A DNA stretch of 64,000 nucleotides from assembly GCF_021290965.1 (NCBI RefSeq), contig NZ_JAJOYT010000003.1, positions 372,001 through 436,000 of the forward strand, read 5' to 3'. A model generated the notes under the pieces. That model had not been told where the DNA came from and did no database searches. It worked only from the letters and a program-made list of their open reading frames with translations. Within the stretch, counting starts at the first letter, position 1. Every line of letters begins with the position of its first letter. Positions 38,941 to 49,480 of the stretch are shown here, piece by piece. The position numbers were made by a program, and so were the translations under genes. The DNA comes from Rheinheimera faecalis (GTDB lineage: Bacteria > Pseudomonadota > Gammaproteobacteria > Enterobacterales > Alteromonadaceae).

Positions 38941-39957
38941 ATGATGGTCATTCGCCCAATCCGAGCCGAAGATTATGCCGAGCTGTACGACATTGCTGTC
39001 GAATCAGGTCATGGCTTTACTTCGTTGCCCGTCAATGATGAGTTGTTACAACGTAAGATCAGCCGATCAGAAGCCTCCTTTGCCAAAAAGGTCGAGAAGC
39101 CAGGTGATGAAGGTTATCTGTTTGTACTGGAAGACCCTGAAACCGGTGCTGTTGTTGGCACCAGTGCTATCGAAGCCGCTGTGGGGCTGGAAGATGCGTT
39201 TTATCATTACCATTTAGGTAAAGTGGTGCATACCTCCCGCGCATTAGGTGTCTACAACCCTGTAGATATTCTGACGTTGTGTAATGACTACACAGGAGTG
39301 TCAGAGCTTTGTACTTTGTTTTTACGCGAGTCGAGCCGTAAGAAAAACAATGGTCGTTTGCTATCGAAGTTCCGCTTTTTGTTTATCGCCGAATTCCGTT
39401 CGCGTTTTGCTGACAGGGTCATTGCAGAAATGCGTGGTGTGTCGGATGAAGATGGTCACTCGCCGTTTTGGAAATGGCTGCAGGACAGCTTCTTTTCAGT
39501 CGATTTCCCCACAGCTGACTACCTGACAGGTATAGGCCAGAAGGTGTTTATTGCTGAGCTGATGCCAAAATATCCGATTTACGTCACCTTATTAAGCAAA
39601 GAAGCTCAGGCAGTGATTGGCAAAGTGCACGAAAAAACCCGTCCGGCTTTAGCTTTACTGCAATCTGAAGGCTTTTCCAATACAGGTTATGTCGATATTT
39701 TTGATGCTGGCCCTACTGTTGAAGCCAAAGTGGAGCATATCCGCAGTGTGCGTGGCAGTCGTAAGCTGCAAGTTCAGATTGGTACTGTCACAGGTGGTCA
39801 ATCCTATATGGTGTCAAACACCAAACTGGAAGACTTCAGAGCGACCTGGCTTTATCTGCAACTGGAAGAAGACAGCACCCAGGTGATCTTACCTCCGGAA
39901 TGTGCTGATTTATTGCAGGTAACGAACGGCGACTGGGTGCGCTTAGCCCGGATTTAA
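38941..39957 (+). CDS. astA: arginine N-succinyltransferase
   Basis: First step of the AST arginine-degradation pathway, succinyl-CoA plus arginine. 338 aa. MMVIRPIRAEDYAELYDIA, GYLFVLEDPETGAVVGTSAIEAAVGLEDAFYHY-like segments, SELCTLFLRESSRKKNNGRLLSK, EMRGVSDEDGHSPFW and GQKVFIAELMPKYPIYV follow E. coli AstA. A second ATG directly follows the first. astB and astE are not in this window; the succinylarginine dihydrolase must be elsewhere. Confidence 0.94.
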   Translation: MMVIRPIRAEDYAELYDIAVESGHGFTSLPVNDELLQRKISRSEASFAKKVEKPGDEGYLFVLEDPETGAVVGTSAIEAAVGLEDAFYHYHLGKVVHTSRALGVYNPVDILTLCNDYTGVSELCTLFLRESSRKKNNGRLLSKFRFLFIAEFRSRFADRVIAEMRGVSDEDGHSPFWKWLQDSFFSVDFPTADYLTGIGQKVFIAELMPKYPIYVTLLSKEAQAVIGKVHEKTRPALALLQSEGFSNTGYVDIFDAGPTVEAKVEHIRSVRGSRKLQVQIGTVTGGQSYMVSNTKLEDFRATWLYLQLEEDSTQVILPPECADLLQVTNGDWVRLARI

Positions 39958-39964
39958 TCTTTAA

Positions 39965-41449
<1,485 letters not shown>

Positions 41450-41482
41450 TCCCGGTAAAAGCTGTTTTTTAGTTTTATTTCA

Positions 41483-41508
41483 ATCGGGGCTATGCCCCGA
41501 TTTGTTTT
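41483..41508 (+). terminator. terminator after astD
   Basis: 8-bp perfect stem ATCGGGGC / GCCCCGAT with a TAT loop, then TTGTTTT. Confidence 0.9.
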
Positions 41509-41623
41509 ATGAAAAAAAATTTGCTTAAATGACACTCACTTAACGTCAACTTGTCTGGGCTTTTGTGCCATGCTCAGATAAAGTCCAGTATCCAGTGTTG
41601 TGCACTATAGGTGTCCTTTTTGT

Positions 41624-41974
41624 ATGGTAACTGATAAACCCGGCTATGAGCATCTGATCCAGTTTTTGACGGAGCATTTGTCGCTGTTCGAACAACGAGG
41701 CCCTGTCGTCGCTGGAGCTAAAACTCTGGGTGAAGTGCTGGAAGAGTCCATTGCTGAACAAATTATCCAACTCTGTACTCAGCATACCGAACTGGAAATG
41801 AACCATCGCAGCATGATAGTGCGTGAAGTGGATGGCATTTTGTATGACTTCCAGGAAGTTCTGGCTTCTGTGCTGGAAGAGCCCGCCACAGCACAACAAA
41901 CTGAGCTTATTCAGGAAATATCATTGTTGATCAAAAACCTGTTTGATACCGCTATTGCAGCTTTGATGGATTAA
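41624..41974 (+). CDS. DUF3802-like small protein
   Basis: 116 aa, soluble, acidic and mostly helical (MVTDKPGYEHLIQFLTEHLSLFEQ at the start, then repeated amphipathic helices with Leu/Ile/Glu), without motifs of a known enzyme. The N terminus resembles a gammaproteobacterial family I know as DUF3802; assignment is from memory. ATG 41624 is preferred to GTG 41600, which would add a Cys-rich octapeptide without support. Separated from astD by a terminator. Confidence 0.6.
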   Translation: MVTDKPGYEHLIQFLTEHLSLFEQRGPVVAGAKTLGEVLEESIAEQIIQLCTQHTELEMNHRSMIVREVDGILYDFQEVLASVLEEPATAQQTELIQEISLLIKNLFDTAIAALMD

Positions 41975-42043
41975 TCTTAACTAGCCTCATCTGACTGTTT
42001 TCCGTAAAATAGCCATTCTTTAATACGGACAACAGGATCTCCT

Positions 42044-42472
42044 ATGCAAGCCAGCGTAAAATGGGCCGGTGACCAGACCTTTATTGGTCGTTCTGACAGC
42101 GGCCACAATGTGGTATTTGATGCTCATAAAGAAGGCAGCGCTGCGCCTAGCCCTATGGAAATGGTGCTGATGGCAGCTGGTGCCTGTTCTTCGGTTGACG
42201 TGGTCAGTATTTTGCAAAAAGCCAGACAGCAAGTCACGGATTGTGAAGTGATTTTAACGGGCGAGCGTGTAGAAACCATACCTCGTGTTTTCAGTAAAAT
42301 TCATCTGCATTTTGTCGTAACTGGTTTTGATGTCAGCGAAAAACACGTGGAAAAAGCGGTGAATCTGTCGGCTGAGAAATATTGTTCAGTTTCTATCATG
42401 TTGTCACAAAGTGTCGAAGTGACGCATTCTTTTAGTGTGAAACAATCCGAAGTACAGCCAGCGGCTGAATAA
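42044..42472 (+). CDS. yhfA: OsmC-family protein YhfA
   Basis: 142 aa. APSPMEMVLMAAGACSSVDVVSIL carries the first OsmC cysteine, and SAEKYCSVSIML the second; the pair would be the thiol peroxidase-type active site. The sequence follows E. coli YhfA closely (VKWAGDQTFIGRS, DCEVILTGER, LHFVVTGFDVSEKHVEKAV). In E. coli yhfA lies near crp; function is unproven, with roles in organic-peroxide handling suggested by family. Precedes speD by about 60 bp. Confidence 0.88.
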   Translation: MQASVKWAGDQTFIGRSDSGHNVVFDAHKEGSAAPSPMEMVLMAAGACSSVDVVSILQKARQQVTDCEVILTGERVETIPRVFSKIHLHFVVTGFDVSEKHVEKAVNLSAEKYCSVSIMLSQSVEVTHSFSVKQSEVQPAAE

Positions 42473-42535
42473 GGATTGCATAGGTGCTGTTGTTCTATAC
42501 CGGACCAGAGTGCCGACTATTGAGGTAAAGAAGAC

Positions 42536-43342
42536 GTGGTTAAACCTTTTGAAAAACTAAGACTGCATGGTTTTAATAACCTGACCAAGAGCCTGAGTTT
42601 CAGCATTTACGATATCTGTTATGCCCAGACTGAGCAGCACCGTCAGGAATATATTTCCTATATAGACGAGCAATACAATGCCGACCGCCTGACCGATATT
42701 CTGAGTGAAGTAGTGGATATTATCGGCGCTAACATTTTAAATATTGCCAGGCAGGATTACGACCCACAAGGCGCCAGCGTGACTATTCTGGTTTGTGAAG
42801 AACCTATTGAAGGCTCACCGGACAACTCAGAAAACCCGGGCCCATTGCCGGATTCTGTGGTGGCTCACTTGGATAAAAGTCATATTTGTGTGCATACCTA
42901 CCCTGAAGTGCATCCACAGGATGGCATCTGTACCTTCCGTGCTGATATTGAAGTCTCAACTTGTGGTTTAATTTCGCCACTGAAGGCGCTGAATTTCCTG
43001 ATCCACAGCTTTGAGTCAGACATAGTGACCATAGATTACCGGGTGCGTGGTTTTACCCGTGATGTGAAGGGTGTCAAACACTACATAGACCATCCTATTC
43101 ATTCGATTCAGAATTTTATGGACGAGCAGACTAAAAATGCTTTCCAGATGGTGGATGTGAATGTGTATCAGGAAAACCTGTTCCACACAAAAATGATGCT
43201 CAAAGAGTATGACTTGAACAACTATCTGTTTGGTACTGGTGTCGGTGAGCTGGATGACGTTGAGCGCAAAGCCATCAACAAAAAAGTGAAACGCGAAATG
43301 CGGGAAATCTTTTACGGCCGCAATTTACCGGAAATGGAATAA
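42536..43342 (+). CDS. speD: S-adenosylmethionine decarboxylase proenzyme (E. coli type)
   Basis: 268 aa; produces decarboxylated SAM for spermidine synthesis. Self-cleavage in [16 protein letters not shown] converts Ser115 into the pyruvoyl cofactor and yields beta and alpha chains. Full length agrees with the E. coli type 1 enzyme (264 aa), longer than the short archaeal/Bacillus type. Translation starts at GTG 42536 with TGAGGT 9 bp upstream. speE is not adjacent. The gene ends 6 bp before a 27-bp-stem hairpin. Confidence 0.93.
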   Translation: MVKPFEKLRLHGFNNLTKSLSFSIYDICYAQTEQHRQEYISYIDEQYNADRLTDILSEVVDIIGANILNIARQDYDPQGASVTILVCEEPIEGSPDNSENPGPLPDSVVAHLDKSHICVHTYPEVHPQDGICTFRADIEVSTCGLISPLKALNFLIHSFESDIVTIDYRVRGFTRDVKGVKHYIDHPIHSIQNFMDEQTKNAFQMVDVNVYQENLFHTKMMLKEYDLNNYLFGTGVGELDDVERKAINKKVKREMREIFYGRNLPEME

Positions 43343-43347
43343 GATAT

Positions 43348-43406
43348 AAAAATGGGGTCAGATCATATTATTTGCTTGGCAAATAATATGATCTGACCCC
43401 ATTTTT
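43348..43406. terminator. 27-bp perfect-stem hairpin between speD and prkB
   Basis: Left arm 43348-43374 and right arm 43380-43406 are exact reverse complements over 27 bp, loop CTTGG. The ends are A5 and T5, so it can act as a terminator in both directions for the convergent genes, and the last two bases of the right arm belong to the prkB stop codon. The arm contains TGGGGTCAGATC, a motif I associate with REP/rayT-like repeats, so the hairpin may be of mobile origin. Confidence 0.85.
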
Positions 43407-44298
43407 ATTCCAACCAGTTAATCTGCCCCCTGGCCTGACGTCTTTTAATAATCAGCTGCTCGACCAATGGCGTTAAAATCAGCTCCATGGCTAAATTCAT
43501 TTTCCCGCCAGGCACCACCAATGTATTAACCCGCGACATAAAAGCACCGTTGATCATTTGCAGGTAATAAGGGAAGTCGACATGTTTAATGCCGCGAAAA
43601 CGGATCACCACAAAGCTCTCATCTAATGACGGAATATCTTTGGCACTGAATGGGTTCGAGGTATCGACAGTAGGCACGCGCTGAAAGTTGATATGAGTGC
43701 GGGAAAACTGTGGAGTGATCTGATTCACATAATCATCCATGCTGCGCACTATGCTCGACATCACAGCTTCGCGGCTGTGGCCACGCTCTGATGTGTCACG
43801 GATGATTTTCTGGATCCATTCTAAGTTAACTATAGGCACCATGCCGATCAGCAAATCCACATGCTGAGCCACATTGTTTTGTTCTGTTACCACACCACCG
43901 TGTAATCCTTCATAAAACAACAAATCTGTATTGGGTCTTAAATCCTGCCAGGGCGTAAAAGTGCCTGGCAGTTGGTTATAAGGCACAGCTTCATCAAAGG
44001 TATGTAAATACTGCCGCACTTTGCCTGTGCCTGTTTCGGCATAACTTGAGAATAGCGATTCTAAAGCGGCAAAGTCGTTGGCTTCGGCGCCAAAGTAGCT
44101 GATATGTTTGCCTTTCTCTTTAGCCTTACGTACTTCCAGATCCATTTCTGGTCTGCTGTATTTGTGAAAACAGTCGCCAGTAACAAAACCTGCATCAATA
44201 CCAAGGCTGCGGAATATATGCGAAAAGGCACTCATGGTAGTCGTAGTGCCAGCACCTGAAGAACCTGTGACCGCAATAATAGGGTTTTTGTGAGACAT
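43405..44298 (-). CDS. prkB: phosphoribulokinase-family protein PrkB
   Basis: 297 aa P-loop kinase. Motifs: AVTGSSGAGTTTT (the Thr in place of the usual P-loop Lys is the same in E. coli PrkB), FVTGDCFHKYSRPEMDLEVRKAKEKG, LHTFDEAVPYNQLPGTFTPW, FYEGLHGGV and RDTSERGHS. No RuBisCO genes are in the window, and the physiological substrate of the PrkB type in heterotrophs is not established, so a Calvin-cycle role is unlikely. Confidence 0.9.
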   Translation of the reverse strand: MSHKNPIIAVTGSSGAGTTTTMSAFSHIFRSLGIDAGFVTGDCFHKYSRPEMDLEVRKAKEKGKHISYFGAEANDFAALESLFSSYAETGTGKVRQYLHTFDEAVPYNQLPGTFTPWQDLRPNTDLLFYEGLHGGVVTEQNNVAQHVDLLIGMVPIVNLEWIQKIIRDTSERGHSREAVMSSIVRSMDDYVNQITPQFSRTHINFQRVPTVDTSNPFSAKDIPSLDESFVVIRFRGIKHVDFPYYLQMINGAFMSRVNTLVVPGGKMNLAMELILTPLVEQLIIKRRQARGQINWLE

Positions 44299-44406
44299 AA
44301 AAAGCCAGGTTGAGTTGATTGTCAGCCGACTACCATAAAGGATAAAGTAAGGTCACTGCAAGCACAGTAATGAAGCTGCTGCTGATAAACAAAGAAGGAT
44401 CATCAA

Positions 44407-45276
44407 GTGCGACTACTTTCTGTTGCTTTGGCTGTTATGGCTTTGCCAGTGGCAGCAGCCTTGCCACAATACAATTTATATCTGACTGATGTATCAAAAG
44501 ATTTATCTGTGTCTAACAGCATAAAAATAAATGAAACTCCAACCTATATCAACCAGCCAGCTTTTAGTAGTGATGGGAAAAGCTTATTTTTTACGCTGGA
44601 GCAGGGCAAAGATGCAGCAGTGCAAACCGATATTGGGCGTTATCATATCGCTGATAAAAAACAGGATTTGCTGACGAAAACAGCCTTAAGTGAATATTCA
44701 CCGACTTTATTGTCTGATGGTTCAGGTGTCTCTGTGGTGGTGGTAGAAGCGGATCAAACACAACGCTTATGGAAAGTGGACTGGCAGGGCAACACCAGTT
44801 TGCTCAAAGCCGATCCTAAAGGGGTGGGTTATCATGCATGGGGACCCGATCAGGATCTGTTGTTGTTTATTCTTGGCGATAAAGAAGACAACCATACAGT
44901 GCGTTATCTGGATAAAAACGGCAAGCTGACGACGCTGGCGACAGGTGTAGGCCGGGCTTTAAGCTGGCAGCCGGGCACTCAAAAAGCTTATTACACAGAG
45001 GCAAAGGATAATCAGCTGTATTTAAGTGTTTATGATGTAAAGACGAAAACAGCCACTGCAACTGAACTGGCGCTGCCGGCGGGTGGCCAGGATTTAGTCT
45101 GGTGGTCAGCAGATACTTTACTGGTGTCTGCCGGTACGAAAATTTATCAGTGGCAAGCTACAGGCAAGCAAGGCTGGACTTTGTGGTTAGATTTATCCAA
45201 AGAATGCGGCACTGAAATTAGCCGTTTTGCGCTCAATAAAGAGCGCAACCAGCTTGCTTTTGTTTGTAAGGCTTAA
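44407..45276 (+). CDS. exported TolB-like beta-propeller protein
   Basis: 289 aa with a signal peptide (MRLLSVALAVMALPVAAALPQ). Repeats of PD40/WD40-like type are visible: PAFSSDGKSLFFTLEQG, YSPTLLSDGSGVSVVVVEADQTQRLWKVD, YHAWGPDQDLLLFILGDK, ALSWQPGTQKAYYTEAKDNQLYLSVYD. These indicate about five or six blades of a periplasmic propeller. The role is unknown; it is not in a tol-pal cluster. GTG start with AAGGA 8 bp upstream. Its stop codon overlaps the stop of the convergent nuclease gene. Confidence 0.75.
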   Translation: MRLLSVALAVMALPVAAALPQYNLYLTDVSKDLSVSNSIKINETPTYINQPAFSSDGKSLFFTLEQGKDAAVQTDIGRYHIADKKQDLLTKTALSEYSPTLLSDGSGVSVVVVEADQTQRLWKVDWQGNTSLLKADPKGVGYHAWGPDQDLLLFILGDKEDNHTVRYLDKNGKLTTLATGVGRALSWQPGTQKAYYTEAKDNQLYLSVYDVKTKTATATELALPAGGQDLVWWSADTLLVSAGTKIYQWQATGKQGWTLWLDLSKECGTEISRFALNKERNQLAFVCKA

Positions 45277-47051
45277 AACTTAAAGTCAATCAGCACCGGG
45301 TCGTGATCCGATGAGCGGAATGGATCCGGTGCATACAAGTTTTGTTGCTGAGCTTTTGATTTAAATTCTGTGTTGTAATCCAAAACAGCTGGCTCGTCTG
45401 CATTGATATTCCAGTGCTGGAACACCATCAGCTGTTTCGCCATGCTTTTGCTGGCAAGGGCATGGTCTAAAGAGCCGGTGCGACCTTTGTAGACATAAGA
45501 ATAATGACCCGCTTCACCAGCTGGCGCTAAATGCACCCAACCTGCTTGTTCCAGAGCATACACAGGGTCTTCCTGACGGTAGGCATTTAAATCACCAATC
45601 ACCAGCTGATGCGGCGTATTGACGCCTGTAGGTTGAGTCTGCAACCAGGCGGTTAATGCTTTAGCCGCCTCAACACGGGATTGATTCCAGCAACCCTGGC
45701 CATCTTTGTTATCACTATTCGCCTTGTCCAGTGCGCTGCTTTGCTGTTCAGGACAACTGCCTTTGGATTTAAAGTGATTAATACTGACGGTAAAGGTTGT
45801 TGAAGCTGTTTTTGCTTTAAAGCTCTGCGCTAAAGGTGCACGTGAACCATAAGCAAATGGCCCTTCAGCTGTGACCGCAGCTTTACCTGCTTCCGTTACT
45901 TTTTGCTGGTTATAGATAATGGCTACTTTAATCGCATCATTACCCTGAGAGCTCTCTGGTTTTACAAAGGCATAGCGCTCTTCACCTAAAGCTTTATTCA
46001 GCTCACGCACCAGAGTGGCCAAAGCACTTCGCTCGTCAAAACCATTATTTTCTACTTCCAACAAACCTATCACATCAGCGTCCATGCGGGATAAAGCCGC
46101 TATCATTTTTGCTTGCTGGCGCTGTAGCTCATTGGCATTTGTAGCGCCACGGCGCGTTGGGAAAGGATTGGCAGCGGTTTCACCGGTAAAAAAGTTCAGC
46201 ACATTAAAACTGGCAACCCGGATATGATCGGCAGCTTTGGCTTTAGGAGCTTCGGTTCTTGCATTACTGGCTTCAAAATCAGGCACTTGTGCCGCCACTA
46301 AACGATAACCTTGTTTGGTTTCAATCAGATAACCCTGCAGGTTTTTTACTGTGTCACCCACCCGCACAGTATTCTTGGCCGATAAATTGCCGTCAGGGAA
46401 AATCACAGGGTCTGGATTTTGTTTAAAAATACCATCGTCCAATGTTAGCTCGCCTAAACGCTGTTGCTGCTCAAAGTGAGTAGCCGCTTGGCCTGGTCGG
46501 TATAATTCAGTCGCAACCCAGAGTCTTTTATCGGCCAGCAACAGCTCGCCATACCGCGACAAGCCGTAACTGTCATTGACGACTAACTGCTGAGGAAAAG
46601 ACAGATACTGGCCTTCCAAAGCTTCCCAGTCTTGCCTGGACTGCACTGGTAATTTGGCTACCACAGGTGTTGGTTTAGCTTGTTGGCCGCAGACCGAGCT
46701 GGTGACGTCCACCAAAGCTGTCATACCATTGAGTTCAGCGACTTTACCTGTTACTTCAATCTGCTCACCTGGCTTTATTTTTTGTACCAGCTTTTTGTCA
46801 GCAATAAATAAAGCTTCGCTGGTTTTTGGATTGTTGTCTGGAGTCAGGCTTTGCAACAAAACACCAGCTGCTTTGCTATCCGGATAAAGCAGGGCAGTCA
46901 CTACACCTGATGTAGACACAGTTTTGTTGAGCAGCGGGCTTTGTTTAACATCGCCTTGAATTGCTGCTATAGGAGTTTGTGTCTGACATGCAGCAGAAAC
47001 ACCAAATGAACCAGTGGCCAGCACCAGTAAGGTAAATACAGAGAGTTTCAT
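45273..47051 (-). CDS. ExeM/NucH-family extracellular endonuclease
   Basis: 592 aa, exported (signal peptide MKLSVFTLLVLATGSFGVSA). The N-terminal half holds an OB-fold domain (about 30-130, LNKTVSTSGVVTALL... INxVTGKVAEL-like) and a linker domain. The C-terminal half is an endonuclease/exonuclease/phosphatase domain: VASFNVLNFFTG, DADVIGLLEVENNG with the metal Glu, INHFKSKGSCP, VIGDLNAYRQEDP and SSDHDPVLIDF. Such enzymes degrade extracellular DNA for nutrition or biofilm turnover. It lacks the C-terminal rhombosortase anchor of some relatives. ATG 47051 is used because it yields the signal peptide; upstream TTG/ATG options do not. Confidence 0.88.
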   Translation of the reverse strand: MKLSVFTLLVLATGSFGVSAACQTQTPIAAIQGDVKQSPLLNKTVSTSGVVTALLYPDSKAAGVLLQSLTPDNNPKTSEALFIADKKLVQKIKPGEQIEVTGKVAELNGMTALVDVTSSVCGQQAKPTPVVAKLPVQSRQDWEALEGQYLSFPQQLVVNDSYGLSRYGELLLADKRLWVATELYRPGQAATHFEQQQRLGELTLDDGIFKQNPDPVIFPDGNLSAKNTVRVGDTVKNLQGYLIETKQGYRLVAAQVPDFEASNARTEAPKAKAADHIRVASFNVLNFFTGETAANPFPTRRGATNANELQRQQAKMIAALSRMDADVIGLLEVENNGFDERSALATLVRELNKALGEERYAFVKPESSQGNDAIKVAIIYNQQKVTEAGKAAVTAEGPFAYGSRAPLAQSFKAKTASTTFTVSINHFKSKGSCPEQQSSALDKANSDNKDGQGCWNQSRVEAAKALTAWLQTQPTGVNTPHQLVIGDLNAYRQEDPVYALEQAGWVHLAPAGEAGHYSYVYKGRTGSLDHALASKSMAKQLMVFQHWNINADEPAVLDYNTEFKSKAQQQNLYAPDPFRSSDHDPVLIDFKF

Positions 47052-47172
47052 TAAAAGCGTCCTTGGGTACAAATACATAAGTACAGATGCGTACAGCCTA
47101 AGGCACTCAGAAAAATCTACAAGGGTAAATCGTTGAATTTCGTATGAAATTGCTGTGAATGGCGGTGAAAGA

Positions 47173-47195
47173 AAAAATTGCCCGGAGCAATTTTT
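47173..47195. terminator. stem-loop upstream of the nuclease gene
   Basis: Perfect 9-bp stem AAAAATTGC / GCAATTTTT with a 5-nt loop, terminator-like on both strands. It lies between purD and the nuclease gene, both on the minus strand, and probably insulates them. Confidence 0.6.
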
Positions 47196-47256
47196 AACAT
47201 TGGAGCGCAGCGACGATGACCCGAAGGGGGAGCGCCATGGATGGCAGCGAATAATA

Positions 47257-47276
47257 AAGGCGCCGAACGGCGCCTT
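47257..47276 (-). terminator. purD terminator
   Basis: Perfect 8-bp stem AAGGCGCC / GGCGCCTT with a 4-nt loop, followed on the minus strand by TATTATT; it lies about 20 bp past the purD stop. Confidence 0.75.
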
Positions 47277-47294
47277 AGAAATAAACTAATACCT

Positions 47295-48581
47295 TTAATT
47301 CTTTTCGCGGGCGATGGCGCGATAGCCTATATCACGGCGGCTGAATACGCCGTCCCACTGCACCTTATCTGTCAGCTCGTACGCTGCTTTTTGTGCAGCA
47401 GTGACATTGGCGCCTAAAGCTGTGGCACACAATACGCGACCACCGGCCGTCAGTACCTGACCGTCTTTTAATACAGTGCCAGCATGGAATACTTTCGCTT
47501 CACGGCTGTCTTCTGTAGGTAAACCAGAAATCACATCACCTTTGCGGTAATCATCCGGATAACCACCAGCAGCCAGCACTACGCCAACAGCGGCACGGCT
47601 GTCGAATTTAATCTCTTGCTGGGCTAATTTGCCTTCCACAGCAGCCTGACACAGCTCAACTAAGTCGGACTGTAAACGCATCATGATAGGCTGAGTTTCA
47701 GGGTCACCAAAACGGCAGTTAAATTCCAGTACTTTACAGGTGCCATCTGGCGATACCATCAAACCTGCATAGAGGAAACCTGTGTAGATATGACCTTCAG
47801 ACGCCATCCCATTGACTGTTGGGTAAATTACATTTTGCATGACCCAATCATGGACAGCAGGAGTCACAACTGGCGCCGGGGAATAAGCACCCATACCACC
47901 GGTATTTGGACCTTTGTCGCCATCATCACGGGCTTTGTGATCCTGAGACGAAGCAAAAGCTAATGCATGGGTTCCGTCGACCATCACAATAAAGGAGGCT
48001 TCTTCACCTGTTAAAAACTCTTCAATCACCACACGGCTGCCAGCTGAACCAAACTTGTTACCAGCAAGCATATCGTCAATGGCTGCAAAAGCTTCAGCTT
48101 CAGTCTGGGCGATAATAACGCCTTTGCCTGCAGCTAAACCATCGGCCTTGATCACTATAGGAGTGCCATTGGCTTTGACATAAGCTTTGGCCGGTTCAAT
48201 CTCTGTAAAGTTAGCGTAAGACGCAGTTGGAATTTTATGACGGGCTAAAAAGTCTTTGGCAAAAGCTTTGGAGCTTTCTAACTGAGCAGAGGCCTGAGTT
48301 GGGCCAAAAATAGCTAAGCCTTGCTGACGGAAGGTATCAACCACACCTTTGGCCAGTGGGGCTTCAGGACCCACTATAGTCAAAGCTATGCCTTCGCTTT
48401 TGGCAAAAGCGGTCAGTGCTGGCACATCGTCTGCTGCAATAGCCACATTGGTCAGATTGGCTTCGAGCGCAGTACCTGCGTTGCCCGGAGCTACAAAGAC
48501 TTGTGTCACATGAGCCGATTGTGCTGCTTTCCATGCCAGAGCATGTTCACGACCACCACCACCTATCACTAATACTTTCAT
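47295..48581 (-). CDS. purD: phosphoribosylamine-glycine ligase
   Basis: ATP-grasp enzyme of purine synthesis, 428 aa. It begins MKVLVIGGGGREHALAWKAAQS (phosphoribosylamine-binding), then VVIEEFLTGEEASFIVMVDG, DGDKGPNTGGMGAYSPAPV, VLEFNCRFGDPETQP with the Mg ligands, and ends in the C-terminal barrel domain. Usual gammaproteobacterial neighbour purH is not present here. ATG 48581 is preferred over upstream codons because it is the canonical GAR-synthetase start. Confidence 0.95.
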   Translation of the reverse strand: MKVLVIGGGGREHALAWKAAQSAHVTQVFVAPGNAGTALEANLTNVAIAADDVPALTAFAKSEGIALTIVGPEAPLAKGVVDTFRQQGLAIFGPTQASAQLESSKAFAKDFLARHKIPTASYANFTEIEPAKAYVKANGTPIVIKADGLAAGKGVIIAQTEAEAFAAIDDMLAGNKFGSAGSRVVIEEFLTGEEASFIVMVDGTHALAFASSQDHKARDDGDKGPNTGGMGAYSPAPVVTPAVHDWVMQNVIYPTVNGMASEGHIYTGFLYAGLMVSPDGTCKVLEFNCRFGDPETQPIMMRLQSDLVELCQAAVEGKLAQQEIKFDSRAAVGVVLAAGGYPDDYRKGDVISGLPTEDSREAKVFHAGTVLKDGQVLTAGGRVLCATALGANVTAAQKAAYELTDKVQWDGVFSRRDIGYRAIAREKN

Positions 48582-48655
48582 CGTCAGTCTCGCCTCAATC
48601 AAAAACTAAAAATATCAAAAACTAAAAAATCAGTGTTACTAAAACAAACAGCAGC

Positions 48656-49480
48656 CTATTTGGCTGCTGGTTTGCGGAATTTCAGAGTCATACGGTCACT
48701 TTCACCAATGGCCAGATACTTGTCTTTGTCCTGCTCTTTTTGTGACAGAGTCGGAGGCAAAGTCCAGACACCACCCGGGTGATCCGCTGTATCTTTTGGA
48801 TTGGCGTTTATTTCGCTGCTCTCTTCTAAGACAAAACCAGCTTTTTGTGCCAACTCAACGGCAAGACTTTGCGGGAAGTAACCTGACTTTAACCAGTCGG
48901 CTGTCTTTTTATCTTCTGGTAAACGGTGTTCCACTACACCTAATACACCACCCGGTTTTAAAGCTGCATAAAAGGAAGCAAAAGCATCGATCATGCCTTG
49001 TTCACCTTTTTGCATATACCAGTTATGCAGGTTACGGAAGGTCAGTACCACATCTGCGCTGTTCGCTGGTGCTACTTGTTGATTAGGTAACGGAGAGAAT
49101 TCTGTGACTACGACCTGGGAGTAAGCATCATTGGCAGCCAGCTTCTCTTTAAATGCTTTGAGGTTGCGTGTTGCGTATTCTGAGGTACTGTTGGCCGGGA
49201 AATGAGCCGCGTAGTACTTGCCTTCTTTGGCCAGTAACGGAGCCAGAATTTCGGTGTACCAGCCACCGCCAGGGGATATTTCAACTAGTGTGCTTTGTGG
49301 TGTCACCCCAAAAAAACTTAAAGTTTCAACTGGATGTCTGTATTGGTCGCGCGCTTTATTGGCTTCAGTACGGGCTGGATTTTGTACCGCCTGCTGTAAA
49401 GCTGTGGTATCGGTGTTTGCAAAAGAAAACTGGCTAAGCACTAAACTGGATACTAAAACGAATTGCGATAACGCCTTCAT
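48656..49480 (-). CDS. exported class I SAM-dependent methyltransferase-like protein
   Basis: 274 aa with a clear signal peptide, MKALSQFVLVSSLVLSQFSFANTD, predicted cleavage after SFA. The mature part is a Rossmann methyltransferase: motif I VEISPGGGWYTEIL, motif II around YYAAHFPA, motif IV ADVVLTFRNLHNWYM, motif V ALKPGGVLGVVEHR. Related exported methyltransferases are annotated in several proteobacteria without known substrate. SAM is not expected in the periplasm, which makes the role puzzling; it may have lost catalysis. It lies 75 bp upstream of purD on the same strand. Confidence 0.82.
   Translation of the reverse strand: MKALSQFVLVSSLVLSQFSFANTDTTALQQAVQNPARTEANKARDQYRHPVETLSFFGVTPQSTLVEISPGGGWYTEILAPLLAKEGKYYAAHFPANSTSEYATRNLKAFKEKLAANDAYSQVVVTEFSPLPNQQVAPANSADVVLTFRNLHNWYMQKGEQGMIDAFASFYAALKPGGVLGVVEHRLPEDKKTADWLKSGYFPQSLAVELAQKAGFVLEESSEINANPKDTADHPGGVWTLPPTLSQKEQDKDKYLAIGESDRMTLKFRKPAAK

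Noticed and set aside
43405-44298. prkB as evidence for a Calvin cycle
   Set aside because: It is the E. coli PrkB type found in heterotrophs; no RuBisCO or other cycle genes are near.
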